Position numbers and translations under genes: made by a program. From Enterococcus montenegrensis (GTDB lineage Bacteria; Bacillota; Bacilli; Lactobacillales; Enterococcaceae), in NCBI RefSeq assembly GCF_029983095.1, contig NZ_CP120467.1, forward strand, positions 2,588,501-2,652,500: a stretch of 64,000 bases of DNA, given 5' to 3'. The first letter of the stretch is position 1; each line of letters begins with the position of its first letter. Under the pieces are notes generated by a model, which did no database searches, was not told the DNA's origin, and saw nothing but the letters and a program-made list of their open reading frames with translations. Of this stretch, positions 17,990-26,441 are shown piece after piece.

Positions 17990-18367
17990 TTACTGTGCTA
18001 TTGTTTCAACCGGCAAGTTCATGCCTTTCCAACCTTCCATCGCCCCAGCAAGTTCATAGGCTTCAAAACCATTGGATAATAAAATTAATAGTGCTTCTTT
18101 TCCCAGTGTTGTGCCGCCGGTCCAATCATAAACAACGTAAATTTTATTTTTATCCAATGTTTCCAAATGATTTGCTAAATCTTTAGCTGGTAGAGCAATT
18201 GCCCCTTTTATTTGATCTTTTTTGACCGCTGCTGGTGCATTGCGAACATCAAGGACAACGTAAGGGGAATCTTCTTTTCCTAATGTATCTAAAATTTTAA
18301 AGTGATTGATATATAAACTTAGATAGGTTTTTAATAAATCGATTTTTTCTGCTGTGTTGTTATTCAT
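17990..18367 (-). CDS. Rhodanese-like protein lacking the catalytic cysteine
   Basis: This 125-residue protein has a single rhodanese domain: PYVVLDVRNAPAAVKKDQIKGAIALP is the typical first half. At the place of the active-site loop (usually VYC followed by Gly and Arg) it reads VVYDWTGGTTLGKEAL, so the sulfur-carrying Cys is missing. It is therefore unlikely to be a sulfurtransferase and may bind or sense instead. Its ATG overlaps the MarR stop codon (ATGA), so the two are translated together. The role is unknown; partnership with the MarR regulator is inferred. Confidence 0.8.
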   Translation of the reverse strand: MNNNTAEKIDLLKTYLSLYINHFKILDTLGKEDSPYVVLDVRNAPAAVKKDQIKGAIALPAKDLANHLETLDKNKIYVVYDWTGGTTLGKEALLILLSNGFEAYELAGAMEGWKGMNLPVETIAQ

Positions 18368-18897
18368 GATAAAGTCTCCATTTCATCAACTAATTTTTTT
18401 GTGCCTAATTGAACCTTATTTAATAGGTATAAAAATTGTTCTAACTCTTCAGAAGAGAGCTCTGAAAATAAAATTTCCACTGCTTTAAAATTTGCCGGCA
18501 AAAATTTTTCAACGATTTTATTTCCCTTCGGCAGCAACTTGATTGCCACCGCACGCTTATCATTTAGCTGCTCTTGTTTTCTGATCCAATTATCTGAATT
18601 CATTTTATTCAACATCTTTGTGACAGTAGCGCGAGAAGCGCCCAACTTATCGGCAATTTCTGACGGTAACAATTGCTGGTTTTCCGCCTGCTTCAAAAAC
18701 ATTAAAATAATAAACTTAGATTCAGATAAGTCGTATTTTGCAAGTAACTTATCGTAGTTCTTTTGCATTTCGCGATACGTCCATTGTAACGTAATAAACC
18801 CACGGGCTACCTTGGGACTCGTTAAACCAGGATACTTTCCTAGCGTCGCCTTAAAACGTTGCACATCGGGGCGATCTTTAAATGTAAATTTTTCCAT
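18364..18897 (-). CDS. MarR-family transcriptional regulator
   Basis: This 177-residue protein has a MarR winged helix: LLPSEIADKLGASRATVTKMLNKM is the recognition region and RKQEQLNDKRAVAIKLLPKG the wing with its DxR motif (about residues 65-135). An N-terminal extension of about 35 residues (DRPDVQRFKATLGKYPG) is unusual. GAGG lies nine bases before the ATG, and the perfect palindrome TTAGCCGGCTAA lies about 24 bases upstream, a likely autoregulatory site. It is not AdcR: it lacks that protein's His-rich tail and zinc ligands, although the zinc genes are neighbours. Confidence 0.88.
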   Translation of the reverse strand: MEKFTFKDRPDVQRFKATLGKYPGLTSPKVARGFITLQWTYREMQKNYDKLLAKYDLSESKFIILMFLKQAENQQLLPSEIADKLGASRATVTKMLNKMNSDNWIRKQEQLNDKRAVAIKLLPKGNKIVEKFLPANFKAVEILFSELSSEELEQFLYLLNKVQLGTKKLVDEMETLS

Positions 18898-18920
18898 TTT
18901 AAATGTCCTCTTTCAAATGA

Positions 18921-18932
18921 TTAGCCGGCTAA
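18921..18932. promoter_or_regulatory. Palindromic operator of the MarR/rhodanese operon
   Basis: TTAGCCGGCTAA is a perfect 12-base palindrome close to the MarR start. Its GC-rich centre stands out in AT-rich surroundings. Binding by the MarR protein encoded next to it is inferred. Confidence 0.55.
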
Positions 18933-19050
18933 CTACATGAACTATAAACCGCTTTTCATTTTTTGGCAACTAAAACAAACCAAAAGAGTAAACTTCATCC
19001 TTTGATTTGTTGATTTAATTTGCGTGCCACAAAAATTATATGATTTCATA

Positions 19051-19092
19051 AAAAATTCCACTGCATCAAAAACGCCGACACAATGGAATTTC
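19051..19092 (-). terminator. Terminator of the DUF2087 regulator gene
   Basis: AAATTCCATTG pairs with CAGTGGAATTT (one mismatch) and TTT follows on the minus strand. It starts a few bases after the stop codon. Confidence 0.8.
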
Positions 19093-19094
19093 TT

Positions 19095-19805
19095 TTATTT
19101 TGCTCGCCAGTAGCTACTACCATCTTGCGTGCGGTGCATAAAGCCATACTCGATTAAGTAACGCCGAACCGTGGCAAAATCAGCGACATATTGTTTTAAA
19201 ATATCATTTAAGCTGGATTCATGATAATTCTTGTCCCATTCAAAGTGGGTCACGATGTCGGCTAATAAGATAAGTTTCCGTTTTTCTTTGGCTGGAAAAG
19301 TTTTAATGTAGCCCGATGCATCGCGATAAGTTGTCAAAACTTTTTCTTGTTCTTCAGGCGTAATATTGTAGCGATCATCCAACATTTTTGCATTTTGATG
19401 GGGCAAAATGACATCTGGTTGCGCCAATAACGTCATGATACTAAGAAATACTTGGGACTGTTTTTGCTTTTCCTTCAATTTAAAACGATGGTTGCGGACT
19501 GTTGAATCTGTCACGCCTAAGCGCTGTGCAATAAATTTGTCTTCCACATTTTGTGCAAATAACATCAAAATTTCCTGCTGTGTCTCACTAAGTCCAGTTG
19601 TCTCTTTGGGTAATTGTAATAAAGCCGCTAAGGGGCCTTGATGGGCATCCATTACATGAACTTCCATGTATTTTTCGGCAGTCAAAAATTTTTTTCCATA
19701 GGGATACACACAACCAATTTCAGCAGTCGTTTCACAATATAGGCATTGGTACTCTTTGTGCCGGCTAAAGCCTCGTAGATACTCTTGAATTACTACATCT
19801 TCCAC
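19095..19805 (-). CDS. HTH regulator with C-terminal DUF2087 domain
   Basis: The 236-residue protein has three parts: an N-terminal segment with three Cys (CLYCETTAEIGC) that may bind a metal; a LuxR/sigma-70-region-4-like helix-turn-helix (LSETQQEILMLFAQ, then RLGVTDSTVRNHRFKLKEK, about 75-115); and a C-terminal DUF2087 domain (KRKLILLADIVTHFEWDKNY to the end), found in many Firmicute regulators. The frame is open to 19853, but GAGGTG six bases before a GTG at 19805 sets the start. It is monocistronic. The genes it controls cannot be read from the sequence. Confidence 0.8.
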   Translation of the reverse strand: MEDVVIQEYLRGFSRHKEYQCLYCETTAEIGCVYPYGKKFLTAEKYMEVHVMDAHQGPLAALLQLPKETTGLSETQQEILMLFAQNVEDKFIAQRLGVTDSTVRNHRFKLKEKQKQSQVFLSIMTLLAQPDVILPHQNAKMLDDRYNITPEEQEKVLTTYRDASGYIKTFPAKEKRKLILLADIVTHFEWDKNYHESSLNDILKQYVADFATVRRYLIEYGFMHRTQDGSSYWRAK

Positions 19806-19863
19806 TTTGTTCACCTCAACAAAAATTATATTTATTTGTAAATATACTAACATTTTTTATTTT

Positions 19864-19873
19864 CGTTTGCAAA
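19864..19873. promoter_or_regulatory. Palindrome upstream of the DUF2087 regulator
   Basis: GTTTGCAAAC is a perfect 10-base palindrome about 60 bases before the GTG start. It could be an operator; there is no second copy to support it. Confidence 0.25.
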
Positions 19874-19957
19874 CAAACTAAAAACCGACTGTCGTCACAG
19901 CTTATTCATTTCCTAAAAAGGAAAAAATTTTACGATATAATAAATCAGCTAAAAAAA

Positions 19958-20008
19958 AGAAAACTTGCAAAGAAAGTGAGCTATCTTCACTAACTATGCA
20001 AGTTTTCT
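19958..20008 (-). terminator. Terminator of the lemA-TPM operon
   Basis: On the minus strand AGAAAACTTGCA and TGCAAGTTTTCT form a 12-bp stem around a long loop with a smaller hairpin (AGTGA/TCACT), followed by eight T. It starts 9 bases after the stop codon. Confidence 0.9.
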
Positions 20009-20016
20009 CTATTTTT

Positions 20017-21339
20017 TTACCAGCCACCGGAGGCTCCGCCGCCACCAGAAGAACCCCCGCCAAAAGAACCCCAAGAGCCGCCGCTACCACCACTAGAAGA
20101 GTTATGATTAGCAGAATTGTAATTAGAAGACAAATAACTATACGTCAAAACTTGACCATAGCCACCATATAACGTATCGCCAATTAAAACACGCCCCATG
20201 CCCATTTTCTTAGCATTGGGTTGTTTTAACAGTCTTCCTTGAATGACAGACCGCTTGACACCACTCACTGTGGCAGCGACAAACAATCCACTCAACATCA
20301 CATAGTACAATTCGGTTTGTTTCAAGGTCGTGTTGGCACTTTTTTCATCGGTGAACATTTGCGGCAACTGATTGCTCGTTTCTTGATATTTTTGGTAAAT
20401 CCCTTTTAAATAGCGACGTCCGTTAATTAAACTAATAATAAACACAATCGCCACCAAAATCATCACCACAAAGAAAATCCGCAGTCCCCAATAAAATAAA
20501 TTAAGTCTACTTTTTTGCACCTTTACTTGTGCAATTTGTGAGTCCACTAAGGCTGTTTTGGTATTCATTAAGTTAAAGACTTCTCCTACAACTTGATTGA
20601 TCGCTTTGCTGTAGTTTTCGTCTTTAAACCAGTCGACGACATCATCGTCATTAATAATATCGTCTGCTGTCGCATCTGGAATTAAACCTTCCAAACCATA
20701 CCCGACTTCCAGACGAAATTTTCGATCTTCTAAAGCAATCAGATATAAAACCCCATTGTTTTGCGTTTTGTCCCCAATTCCCAGCTGATTAAAAATCTTA
20801 TTTGCATAAGATTCAATATCTTCGCCACCGGGTAGCTCTTTTACCGTCACGACTTCTAGTTGCGCACCTTGGGTACTTGCCGCTAATTGCTTATTCAAGT
20901 TGTAAATTTTCTTCTTTGTCGCAGCATCGATAATCTTGGCATTATCTGAGACAAAAATGTTATTTTTGTTAATTGTAATTTTGCTGTTGCTGTCTTTAAT
21001 TGCAACTTGATAATTATCCGCTTGACTTGGATAATCTTCCAACTGCGCCAGATTGTCTTTTAATACTTCATCAAAAGATTTTTGTGGCGGTTCAATCTTA
21101 CCGGACAAAATATCTTCTCGTTGCGTTTGCAAATCATTTAATTGTGTATCATAATGTTGTTTTTTTTCAACAAAAGTATGGTTGTCTAAAATAGAGCCAA
21201 CTAATCCGATACCAAAAAGCAACGCGACAATAAAGAAGACCATCCCCATGATACGGTTACGTTTCATGACATCTTGGTAGAAATGACGAATTTTTTGATC
21301 CGTTTTAGCAGTTAAACTGGTTGGGCTTTGCTTGTTCAT
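20017..21339 (-). CDS. TPM-domain membrane protein with Gly/Ser-rich tail
   Basis: The 440-residue protein has a membrane helix near residue 30, a TPM domain (about 115-240: NIFVSDNAKIIDAATKKKIY, GVLYLIALEDRKFRLEVGYG) outside the membrane, a second helix at about 275-300, a cytoplasmic-looking region, a further hydrophobic segment, and a tail of Gly and Ser ending GGGGASGGW. This is the YgcG architecture. Such proteins occur beside LemA in many bacteria, but the joint function is unknown. The first 5 codons of the open frame start from GTG at 21351; ATG 21339 has AAAGGTGG eight bases upstream and is preferred. It begins 14 bases after lemA. Confidence 0.88.
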   Translation of the reverse strand: MNKQSPTSLTAKTDQKIRHFYQDVMKRNRIMGMVFFIVALLFGIGLVGSILDNHTFVEKKQHYDTQLNDLQTQREDILSGKIEPPQKSFDEVLKDNLAQLEDYPSQADNYQVAIKDSNSKITINKNNIFVSDNAKIIDAATKKKIYNLNKQLAASTQGAQLEVVTVKELPGGEDIESYANKIFNQLGIGDKTQNNGVLYLIALEDRKFRLEVGYGLEGLIPDATADDIINDDDVVDWFKDENYSKAINQVVGEVFNLMNTKTALVDSQIAQVKVQKSRLNLFYWGLRIFFVVMILVAIVFIISLINGRRYLKGIYQKYQETSNQLPQMFTDEKSANTTLKQTELYYVMLSGLFVAATVSGVKRSVIQGRLLKQPNAKKMGMGRVLIGDTLYGGYGQVLTYSYLSSNYNSANHNSSSGGSGGSWGSFGGGSSGGGGASGGW

Positions 21340-21353
21340 CTGCCCCACCACCT

Positions 21354-21926
21354 TTACTCAAAATTTACATCTGGAACTTTTTCAGCACCAGCGTCAGCTT
21401 TAAAGTTAGCTTTCTTTTCAAAACCGAGCATTTTCGCTACGATATTTTTAGGAAAGCGAACTAAATTTTGATTGTAACTTTGAACTTCTGTAATGTAGTT
21501 ACGGCGTTCCACAGCAATGCGATTTTCGGTTCCTTCTAGTTGTGTCATTAAGGTTTTTACATTTTCGTTCGATGCTAATTGTGGATAGCTTTCTTTAATT
21601 ACACTAACCATTGTCCCGACACTTTGATCGATTTTATTGTCAGCTGCAACTTTTTCTTCTGGTGTTGAAGCCTGATTGTATTCTTTTCTGGCTTGTGTAA
21701 TCGCAGTGAAAATTTCCGTTTCATGCTTCATACTCCCCTTGACGCTGTTCACCAAATTGGGAATTAAATCTGCTCTACGCTGCATCATGTTTTCTACTTG
21801 TGACCACTTTGCATCGACACTGTTTTCAGCACTCGCCAAACTATTGTAGGTGGCAATAAAATAGCCTACAATCCCGATTACAATAATACCAATTACACCA
21901 ATAACTGTTAAAGTACTTTTCTTCAT
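21354..21926 (-). CDS. lemA: LemA family protein
   Basis: This 190-residue protein has one N-terminal membrane helix (about 5-27) and then the LemA helical domain: NSLASAENSVDAKWSQVENM and QRRADLIPNLVNSVKG are the family signatures. The helical bundle is predicted to face outside. Length and order are standard. GAGG lies seven bases before the ATG. The TPM gene follows at once, so the pair forms an operon. LemA's biochemical role is not known. Confidence 0.93.
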   Translation of the reverse strand: MKKSTLTVIGVIGIIVIGIVGYFIATYNSLASAENSVDAKWSQVENMMQRRADLIPNLVNSVKGSMKHETEIFTAITQARKEYNQASTPEEKVAADNKIDQSVGTMVSVIKESYPQLASNENVKTLMTQLEGTENRIAVERRNYITEVQSYNQNLVRFPKNIVAKMLGFEKKANFKADAGAEKVPDVNFE

Positions 21927-22082
21927 TTCATTTCCTCTTTTCCTCCACTTAAAAGTGCGGTTCCCATCCGCCAGTGGCTTTAGCTTATTGTACCATTAAG
22001 GCTACCACCTACCTCATACTTAAGTCTGATTTTTATCACTTTACAATAATATTATAAGAAAAGCTGAGAGCTAGTACGTGAA

Positions 22083-22240
22083 GCTAGACAGCTAGAAAAG
22101 CCGAGGAAACTCCTTTACCTGCTAGCAAAGGAGAAATTTCAATAAATTGTTTTCCAAATTTCTTGAAATTTTGTCTTATTGTTACAGCGAGTTAGTTTCA
22201 AAGGCTAGACAGCTAGAAAATCTGAGGGTACGGTGAAGAG
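22083..22240. repeat. Hairpin repeat locus 3: one 121-bp unit plus the start of a second
   Basis: GCTAGACAGCTAGAAAA occurs at 22083 and again at 22204, 121 bases apart; the second copy fades after about 35 bases. Inside, AAATTTCAA...TTGAAATTT form the stem and CTTATTGTTACAGCGAGTTAG matches the tail of the locus 1 and 2 units. The left AATAAG arm has decayed. The rest of the 470-base gap between lemA and DUF4387 shows only the terminator at 22300-22330. Confidence 0.85.
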
Positions 22241-22299
22241 AAAAACTAAAATCATATGCAAATTATTAAACCAGAAAAAATTCTAAAAAAATTCTAAAA

Positions 22300-22330
22300 A
22301 AATAAAAATCATCACCTAATAGGCGATGAC
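22300..22330 (-). terminator. Terminator of the AtuA-DUF4387 operon
   Basis: TCATCGCCT pairs with AGGTGATGA (one G-T pair) around a 3-base loop, followed by TTTTTATTTTTTT on the minus strand. It follows the DUF4387 stop by about 70 bases. Confidence 0.88.
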
Positions 22331-22398
22331 GTTTATTTTAGCTACTTTTAGTTTCCTTGGTAATGAATAACATCAATAACATCTAAATTTTAAAAGAA

Positions 22399-22707
22399 CT
22401 ATTCACACACAATATCCAGCAACGACACATATTGCTGACCACCGTGCATATCACGTTCATTGCGACTGCCTTCAACCGGAACTCGCGGTAAGCTTATTTT
22501 GGCAACGTGAATATCTTTTAGACAATAGATTTCTAAATCTTCTGGTTTCACTTGAAAGGATCTTGCAATCAATTTTCGTTCTCTTTCAAATGCGGTGACG
22601 ATTTTTTCTGTATCCGCCACGTTATCGCAAAAAGCATCAATCGTAAGCCAAAATGGACCTGCGTTCTTACTTCGAATATATTTTACAATTTCTTCAACTG
22701 TTTTCAT
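22399..22707 (-). CDS. DUF4387 domain protein
   Basis: This 102-residue protein matches DUF4387: it starts MKTVEEIVKYIRSKNAGPFW, has LTIDAFCDNVADTEKIV in the middle and VEGSRNERDMHGGQQYV near the end. The frame is open to 22773, but that would run back into atuA; ATG 22707 has GGAGG at good spacing. It follows atuA by 22 bases. DUF4387 proteins accompany AtuA/DUF1446 proteins in many genomes, sometimes fused, so the two probably form one enzyme or complex. No reaction is established. Confidence 0.85.
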   Translation of the reverse strand: MKTVEEIVKYIRSKNAGPFWLTIDAFCDNVADTEKIVTAFERERKLIARSFQVKPEDLEIYCLKDIHVAKISLPRVPVEGSRNERDMHGGQQYVSLLDIVCE

Positions 22708-22729
22708 CTTAGTCCTCCACCTTTCTTCA

Positions 22730-24082
22730 TTAAATCGTCGCGTAGGCAATGCGGCACAATTCATTCGGATCATCTAGTGACACTGTATGGTACAGTTTGA
22801 ACTCGTAGATAGCTCCGCGTTCCATTTCCGCCGGTGAAAAAATAAAGCCAAAAGAAGGCATTTGTTTTCCTTCAAACATATTATAGTGAAGTAATAGTGG
22901 GTTAAATGCTTTGGCAATCTGCGTCGCCAATTCCTGCGTCGCTGCTGTCACTGTTAACATCATCAAAATTTCGTTTGGCACATAATTTTCCGGTACAGCC
23001 ATTCCGGAAACACCGTTGTATCCGTAAGGCCGTAACCAGAAATCATAACTATCTTTTGAAATGCCAGCTTTCTCTAGTTTTTCTACCCCAGCTTTTTCTA
23101 CTGCGTCAATCCATTGCATCGGTTCCTTCATAATTTTACGATCGCGAATACCTGCCATACTTACGGTTTGAAAACCAGCTACACCAGATCCTTCCAATTT
23201 CATCGTATAGGGAAGATATTCAATTGTTGTACCTTCAACCCGTACGGCTGTTTCTGAAAGTGCAGAATATTTAGCATCTTTCGTATCAATTCGAATGCCC
23301 GGTTCTGTCAGTTGGACAGGATTAGCATTTTCATAAAGTAAATGGGCCGATACTGAATAAGGAGAAACGGTACTTCCTGGCTGAACGGCACGAATGGTAA
23401 AGCCTTTATCATCGACCTCCATAAAAACGCCACCCTGTAATCCAGCACTAGTACATACGCCGCCACATTCTACTGTTTTCGCGGCATGCCAACAAGCCGC
23501 AGGATCGCAGCCTTTTAGTAGTGGATACGCAGCAATCACAGCCGTATCCGTTGAACGCCCGCCAATAATAATATCTGCGCCATTTTTAAAGGCTTCTTCA
23601 TATGGTTCTGAACCTAGTAAAGCCACAATCGTATCACACTCATCAAAAGTTTCTTCCGTGATAGCGGGGGCACCATGAAGTGCTTGAATTTGACCAGTAC
23701 GATATTTTTGTTTGATGATTTCGCGGTCTTGTTGGGAATAAATTTTAGCAATTTTTTTGTGAATACCAGCTTCTTTACATATCTCAACAATCAGCTCATA
23801 AACGGTGTCCACGCCTTCGTCAGACCCACAAGTACCAGCTGTCCCAATTGTCATGGGGATTTTTAGCTTGTCTGCCCCTAACACCATCCGTTTTAAATCA
23901 CGTTTCACATCTTTAATAGCATACTTGCCATGACCAGATCCTAAATAGTACGGTCCAGAATCAGTAGAACCCGCATCACTTGAAATAATATCTGGTTTCA
24001 GCAAAAGCCCCGCTTCAAAAGCCTCCTCTGTACAGTTCAAACCCACCGCTCCGTATGGAACAAAGACTTTCACACTCTCCAT
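22730..24082 (-). CDS. AtuA/DUF1446 family protein
   Basis: The 450-residue protein is of the AtuA type (DUF1446): VFVPYGAVGLNCTEEAF, IISSDAGSTDSGPYYLGSG, GTAGTCGSDEGV, ADIIIGGRSTDTAVIAAYPL and ECGGVCTSAGLQGGVF are its conserved Gly-rich stretches. AtuA was first noted in acyclic terpene degradation of Pseudomonas, but most relatives sit in other contexts and the reaction is not known. The neighbours here (DUF4387 and a LysR regulator, no acyl-CoA genes) do not suggest terpenes. The start is ATG 24082 with GGAGG upstream; a TTG at 24097 is too close to the site. It is divergent from the LysR gene. Confidence 0.85.
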   Translation of the reverse strand: MESVKVFVPYGAVGLNCTEEAFEAGLLLKPDIISSDAGSTDSGPYYLGSGHGKYAIKDVKRDLKRMVLGADKLKIPMTIGTAGTCGSDEGVDTVYELIVEICKEAGIHKKIAKIYSQQDREIIKQKYRTGQIQALHGAPAITEETFDECDTIVALLGSEPYEEAFKNGADIIIGGRSTDTAVIAAYPLLKGCDPAACWHAAKTVECGGVCTSAGLQGGVFMEVDDKGFTIRAVQPGSTVSPYSVSAHLLYENANPVQLTEPGIRIDTKDAKYSALSETAVRVEGTTIEYLPYTMKLEGSGVAGFQTVSMAGIRDRKIMKEPMQWIDAVEKAGVEKLEKAGISKDSYDFWLRPYGYNGVSGMAVPENYVPNEILMMLTVTAATQELATQIAKAFNPLLLHYNMFEGKQMPSFGFIFSPAEMERGAIYEFKLYHTVSLDDPNELCRIAYATI

Positions 24083-24269
24083 TGTTAATCCCTCCAAAAT
24101 CAGCTGATAATTTTTAGCCCATTACAGCTGGCCTACTTTTTTTACTTTACTTTATTATAGGTAGCGCATACAATAATGTAAAATTCTTATTTTTGTATTA
24201 TTTTATAACTTTAATGTTATGAACATGCTGCTTGCAACTTCCTTACTGCTTTCAGATAGGAGAAATATT
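24083..24269. promoter_or_regulatory. Divergent control region between atuA and the LysR gene
   Basis: The region is AT-rich and contains an inverted pair ATAAT...ATTAT (about 24170-24205) midway between the two divergent genes, where LysR regulators usually bind. I cannot single out a T-N11-A box with confidence. Confidence 0.35.
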
Positions 24270-25180
24270 ATGATTAACGAAAAGCAAATTCACTATTTAA
24301 TGACGGTGGCAGAAGAACACAGTATCACAGCCGCCGCCAAAAAACTCTTTATTTCACAGCCTGCTCTTAGCCGCTTTATCCTAGATATAGAACGCACCCT
24401 TGGCACCTCTCTTTTCATCCGCAATCGCGGCAATCTCCATCTCAGTAAAGCTGGCGAGATTTACTTAAGGGGCTGTCAAGATGTACAGCAGATTTTTCAA
24501 TCTGTTACAAAAGAAATCGCGGAATTAACCCATAGTCACACTGGCAAAATCACACTTGGGGTTACATCCTTGACCGGCGAATTCGTTTTTCCCGCCATTT
24601 TAGACGCATTTGAACAAGCATTCCCCCATGTTGAATTAACCTTGAAAGAAGAACGAATGAGCGTTTTGTATGACTTGGTAAAAAAAGGAGACGTAGATAT
24701 GGCACTGGTTTATCAAAACTATGATTCCGCCTTAAACTATCATTTTATTTACGAAAACCCAATCTATATCCAAGTTCCCCTACCTTTGCAACAAAAAATG
24801 AAATGAGAAATACAATTGAAACTTTCGCCTTAATTTCAGCAGCTTCTTTGGCCAACCAGCCGATGATCTTACTGAAAAAAGGACGTGAACTGCGTGAAAT
24901 CGCCGATCGCTTTTTTGAAACCTTCCAGCTTGTACCAAACAAAATCTTAGAGACTGAAAATATTCACCTCGCAAGTAATCTGGTCAGTTTAGGCAAAGGG
25001 TTCACCTTTGTTCCAGCCATCTTTTTACGCGATAGTTTTCCCAATAAAGACAACAACTTTTATGTTCAAATCACCGACTATCCACTAAAGCGCGAACTGT
25101 ACTGTTGCCACCGAAAAAATGCTTATTTAACCGAAGCTGAGCAATTTTTGATACGAAAGTTGCCTGAAATTTTGGCATAA
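24270..25180 (+). pseudogene. LysR-family regulator, interrupted by a one-base frameshift
   Basis: Two overlapping frames together make one ordinary LysR protein of about 300 residues. The first (24270-24806) has the winged helix (ITAAAKKLFISQPALSRFIL) and half of the effector domain. It stops at TGA 24804-24806. The second (from 24803) continues the domain (NQPMILLKKGRELREIADRF, VSLGKGFTFVPAIFL) to a normal end. The switch falls at a six-A run (24793-24798): one extra A there, or a -1 slip on AAA, restores a single frame. The start ATG 24270 has GGAG seven bases upstream. It could be a real inactivation, a sequencing error, or slippage. It would be the regulator of the divergent AtuA operon. 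Confidence 0.8.
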
Positions 25181-25203
25181 GGTATGGTATGTAGCCTGAC
25201 AAC

Positions 25204-25240
25204 AAAAAGGCACCTTCTCGTAATGAGAAAGTGCCTTTTT
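25204..25240 (+). terminator. Bidirectional terminator after the LysR gene
   Basis: AAAAAGGCAC...GTGCCTTTTT with TTCTC/GAGAA continues the stem around TAAT. A and T runs on both sides allow use in either direction. It follows the LysR stop by 24 bases. Confidence 0.9.
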
Positions 25241-25361
25241 GATTGTGAAGAAAATGAAGCGGTGCTCTTTTTCTACAAAATTCCTTTTGTATACTGCAGC
25301 GCTGAGGGTGTATATTTGCAACAATTTCAGGAATGCTCGTTTAAAAAGTGGTGAAGCTTTA

Positions 25362-26213
25362 TTAACTTAATGTCCGAACTAAATAGACCTCGTCACAAAA
25401 ACCCTTTAGTGCATTATAAACTCGCTGCGCACGGGAATGTTTTTGACACAGGGCAAAGCAAGTCGGGCCACTACCGCTCATTAAGGCCACGTCCGCTCCG
25501 TATTTTACCATTCGATCTTTGATTTGTTGAATAACAGGATGGCGTTCAATCGTAATATCTTCCAAACTATTCCCCATGTTGGCAATCATCTGTTCATAAT
25601 CATTTTCTGCAATCGCCGCCTTCAAAGCTGCAATATTCGGATGATGAATTTTATCTACATCTACTTTAGGAAAAACCGTCCGCGTAGAAACACTGATGCG
25701 TGGTTTGACTAAGACTACCCAACAAGGAGGCATCGGTTTAATCGGTGCAACAATTTCACCTTTTCCGCCGACAAAAGAAGTTGTACCATACAGGCAATAG
25801 GGAACATCCGTCCCAATTTTAACGCCAATTTCAATCAGCTCGTCAGTTGAAAGGCCCAAGTTCCAAAGTCGATTCATCCCTCTAAGCGCAGCCGCAGTGT
25901 CACTACTCCCACCACCTAGTCCCGCTGCTACCGGAATTTGTTTTTGAATCGCAATTTTAACGCCCTTTTCTACACCATAGCGTTCTTTTAATAATTGTGC
26001 GGCTTGATAAACATTATTCCGTTTATCAACTGGTAAAAAGGCTTTATTGGTTTCAATGATGATCTGATCTTCTGGCAATTCTTCTATTGTCAGCCGATCT
26101 GCTAAATCAACACTCGCCATGACCATCTCCAATTCATGATAGCCATCTTCTCGTTTGTACAAAACGTCCAAGCCTAAATTGATTTTTGCAGGTGCTTTTT
26201 CAATGATCTCCAT
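25362..26213 (-). CDS. ispE: 4-diphosphocytidyl-2-C-methyl-D-erythritol kinase
   Basis: This 283-residue GHMP kinase has all IspE landmarks: PAKINLGLDVLYKREDGYHE with catalytic Lys10, the ATP loop GLGGGSSDTA (98-107), GTDVPYCLYG with catalytic Asp136, and SGSGPTCFAL near the end. IspE is the ATP-dependent step of the MEP route to isoprenoids. Enterococci are known to use the mevalonate route, and an IspE homologue without the rest of the MEP pathway occurs in several such bacteria, so the true role may differ. A ribosome site (AGGTGG) precedes the ATG. It is a single gene here. Confidence 0.9.
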   Translation of the reverse strand: MEIIEKAPAKINLGLDVLYKREDGYHELEMVMASVDLADRLTIEELPEDQIIIETNKAFLPVDKRNNVYQAAQLLKERYGVEKGVKIAIQKQIPVAAGLGGGSSDTAAALRGMNRLWNLGLSTDELIEIGVKIGTDVPYCLYGTTSFVGGKGEIVAPIKPMPPCWVVLVKPRISVSTRTVFPKVDVDKIHHPNIAALKAAIAENDYEQMIANMGNSLEDITIERHPVIQQIKDRMVKYGADVALMSGSGPTCFALCQKHSRAQRVYNALKGFCDEVYLVRTLS

Positions 26214-26372
26214 CTTTCCACCTACCTTTCTCTTTTTGGCAATTTACGCAAAAACTGCCACAATCGTTGTGTATTCTATCATAGCAGAAGATAATTGTAT
26301 AGTTTAAGAAAAAACCTTTGAAAACACTATTTTAATGATATTTTTCCTTTTTACGATAAATTGATAATACTA

Positions 26373-26387
26373 TTCAAAATATTTGAA
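26373..26387. promoter_or_regulatory. Inverted repeat upstream of hsp20
   Basis: TTCAAAATATTTGAA is a 6-3-6 perfect inverted repeat, 55 bases before the hsp20 start. It is neither a CtsR tandem heptad nor a CIRCE element, and I see neither of those in this leader. Its role is open. Confidence 0.3.
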
Positions 26388-26441
26388 GAAAAATGAAGTT
26401 GGACCTACAATGTAAGTAGCAAAAGAAAGGTGTGATAAAAA

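Noticed and set aside
18364..18897. MarR gene as AdcR, because it is next to the zinc operon
   Set aside because: It lacks AdcR's His-rich tail and ligands, and the adcA leader carries Zur-type rather than AdcR-type (TTAACYRGTTAA) boxes. Only the MarR gene's own palindrome is loosely similar.
19902..20093. 63-codon minus-strand frame overlapping the end of the TPM gene
   Set aside because: It is the Gly/Ser-coding tail read in another phase and runs through the terminator.
26290..26441. CtsR or CIRCE heat-shock operator before hsp20
   Set aside because: Neither GGTCAAA tandem heptads nor the CIRCE inverted repeat is present; only an unassigned TTCAAA/TTTGAA repeat is seen.
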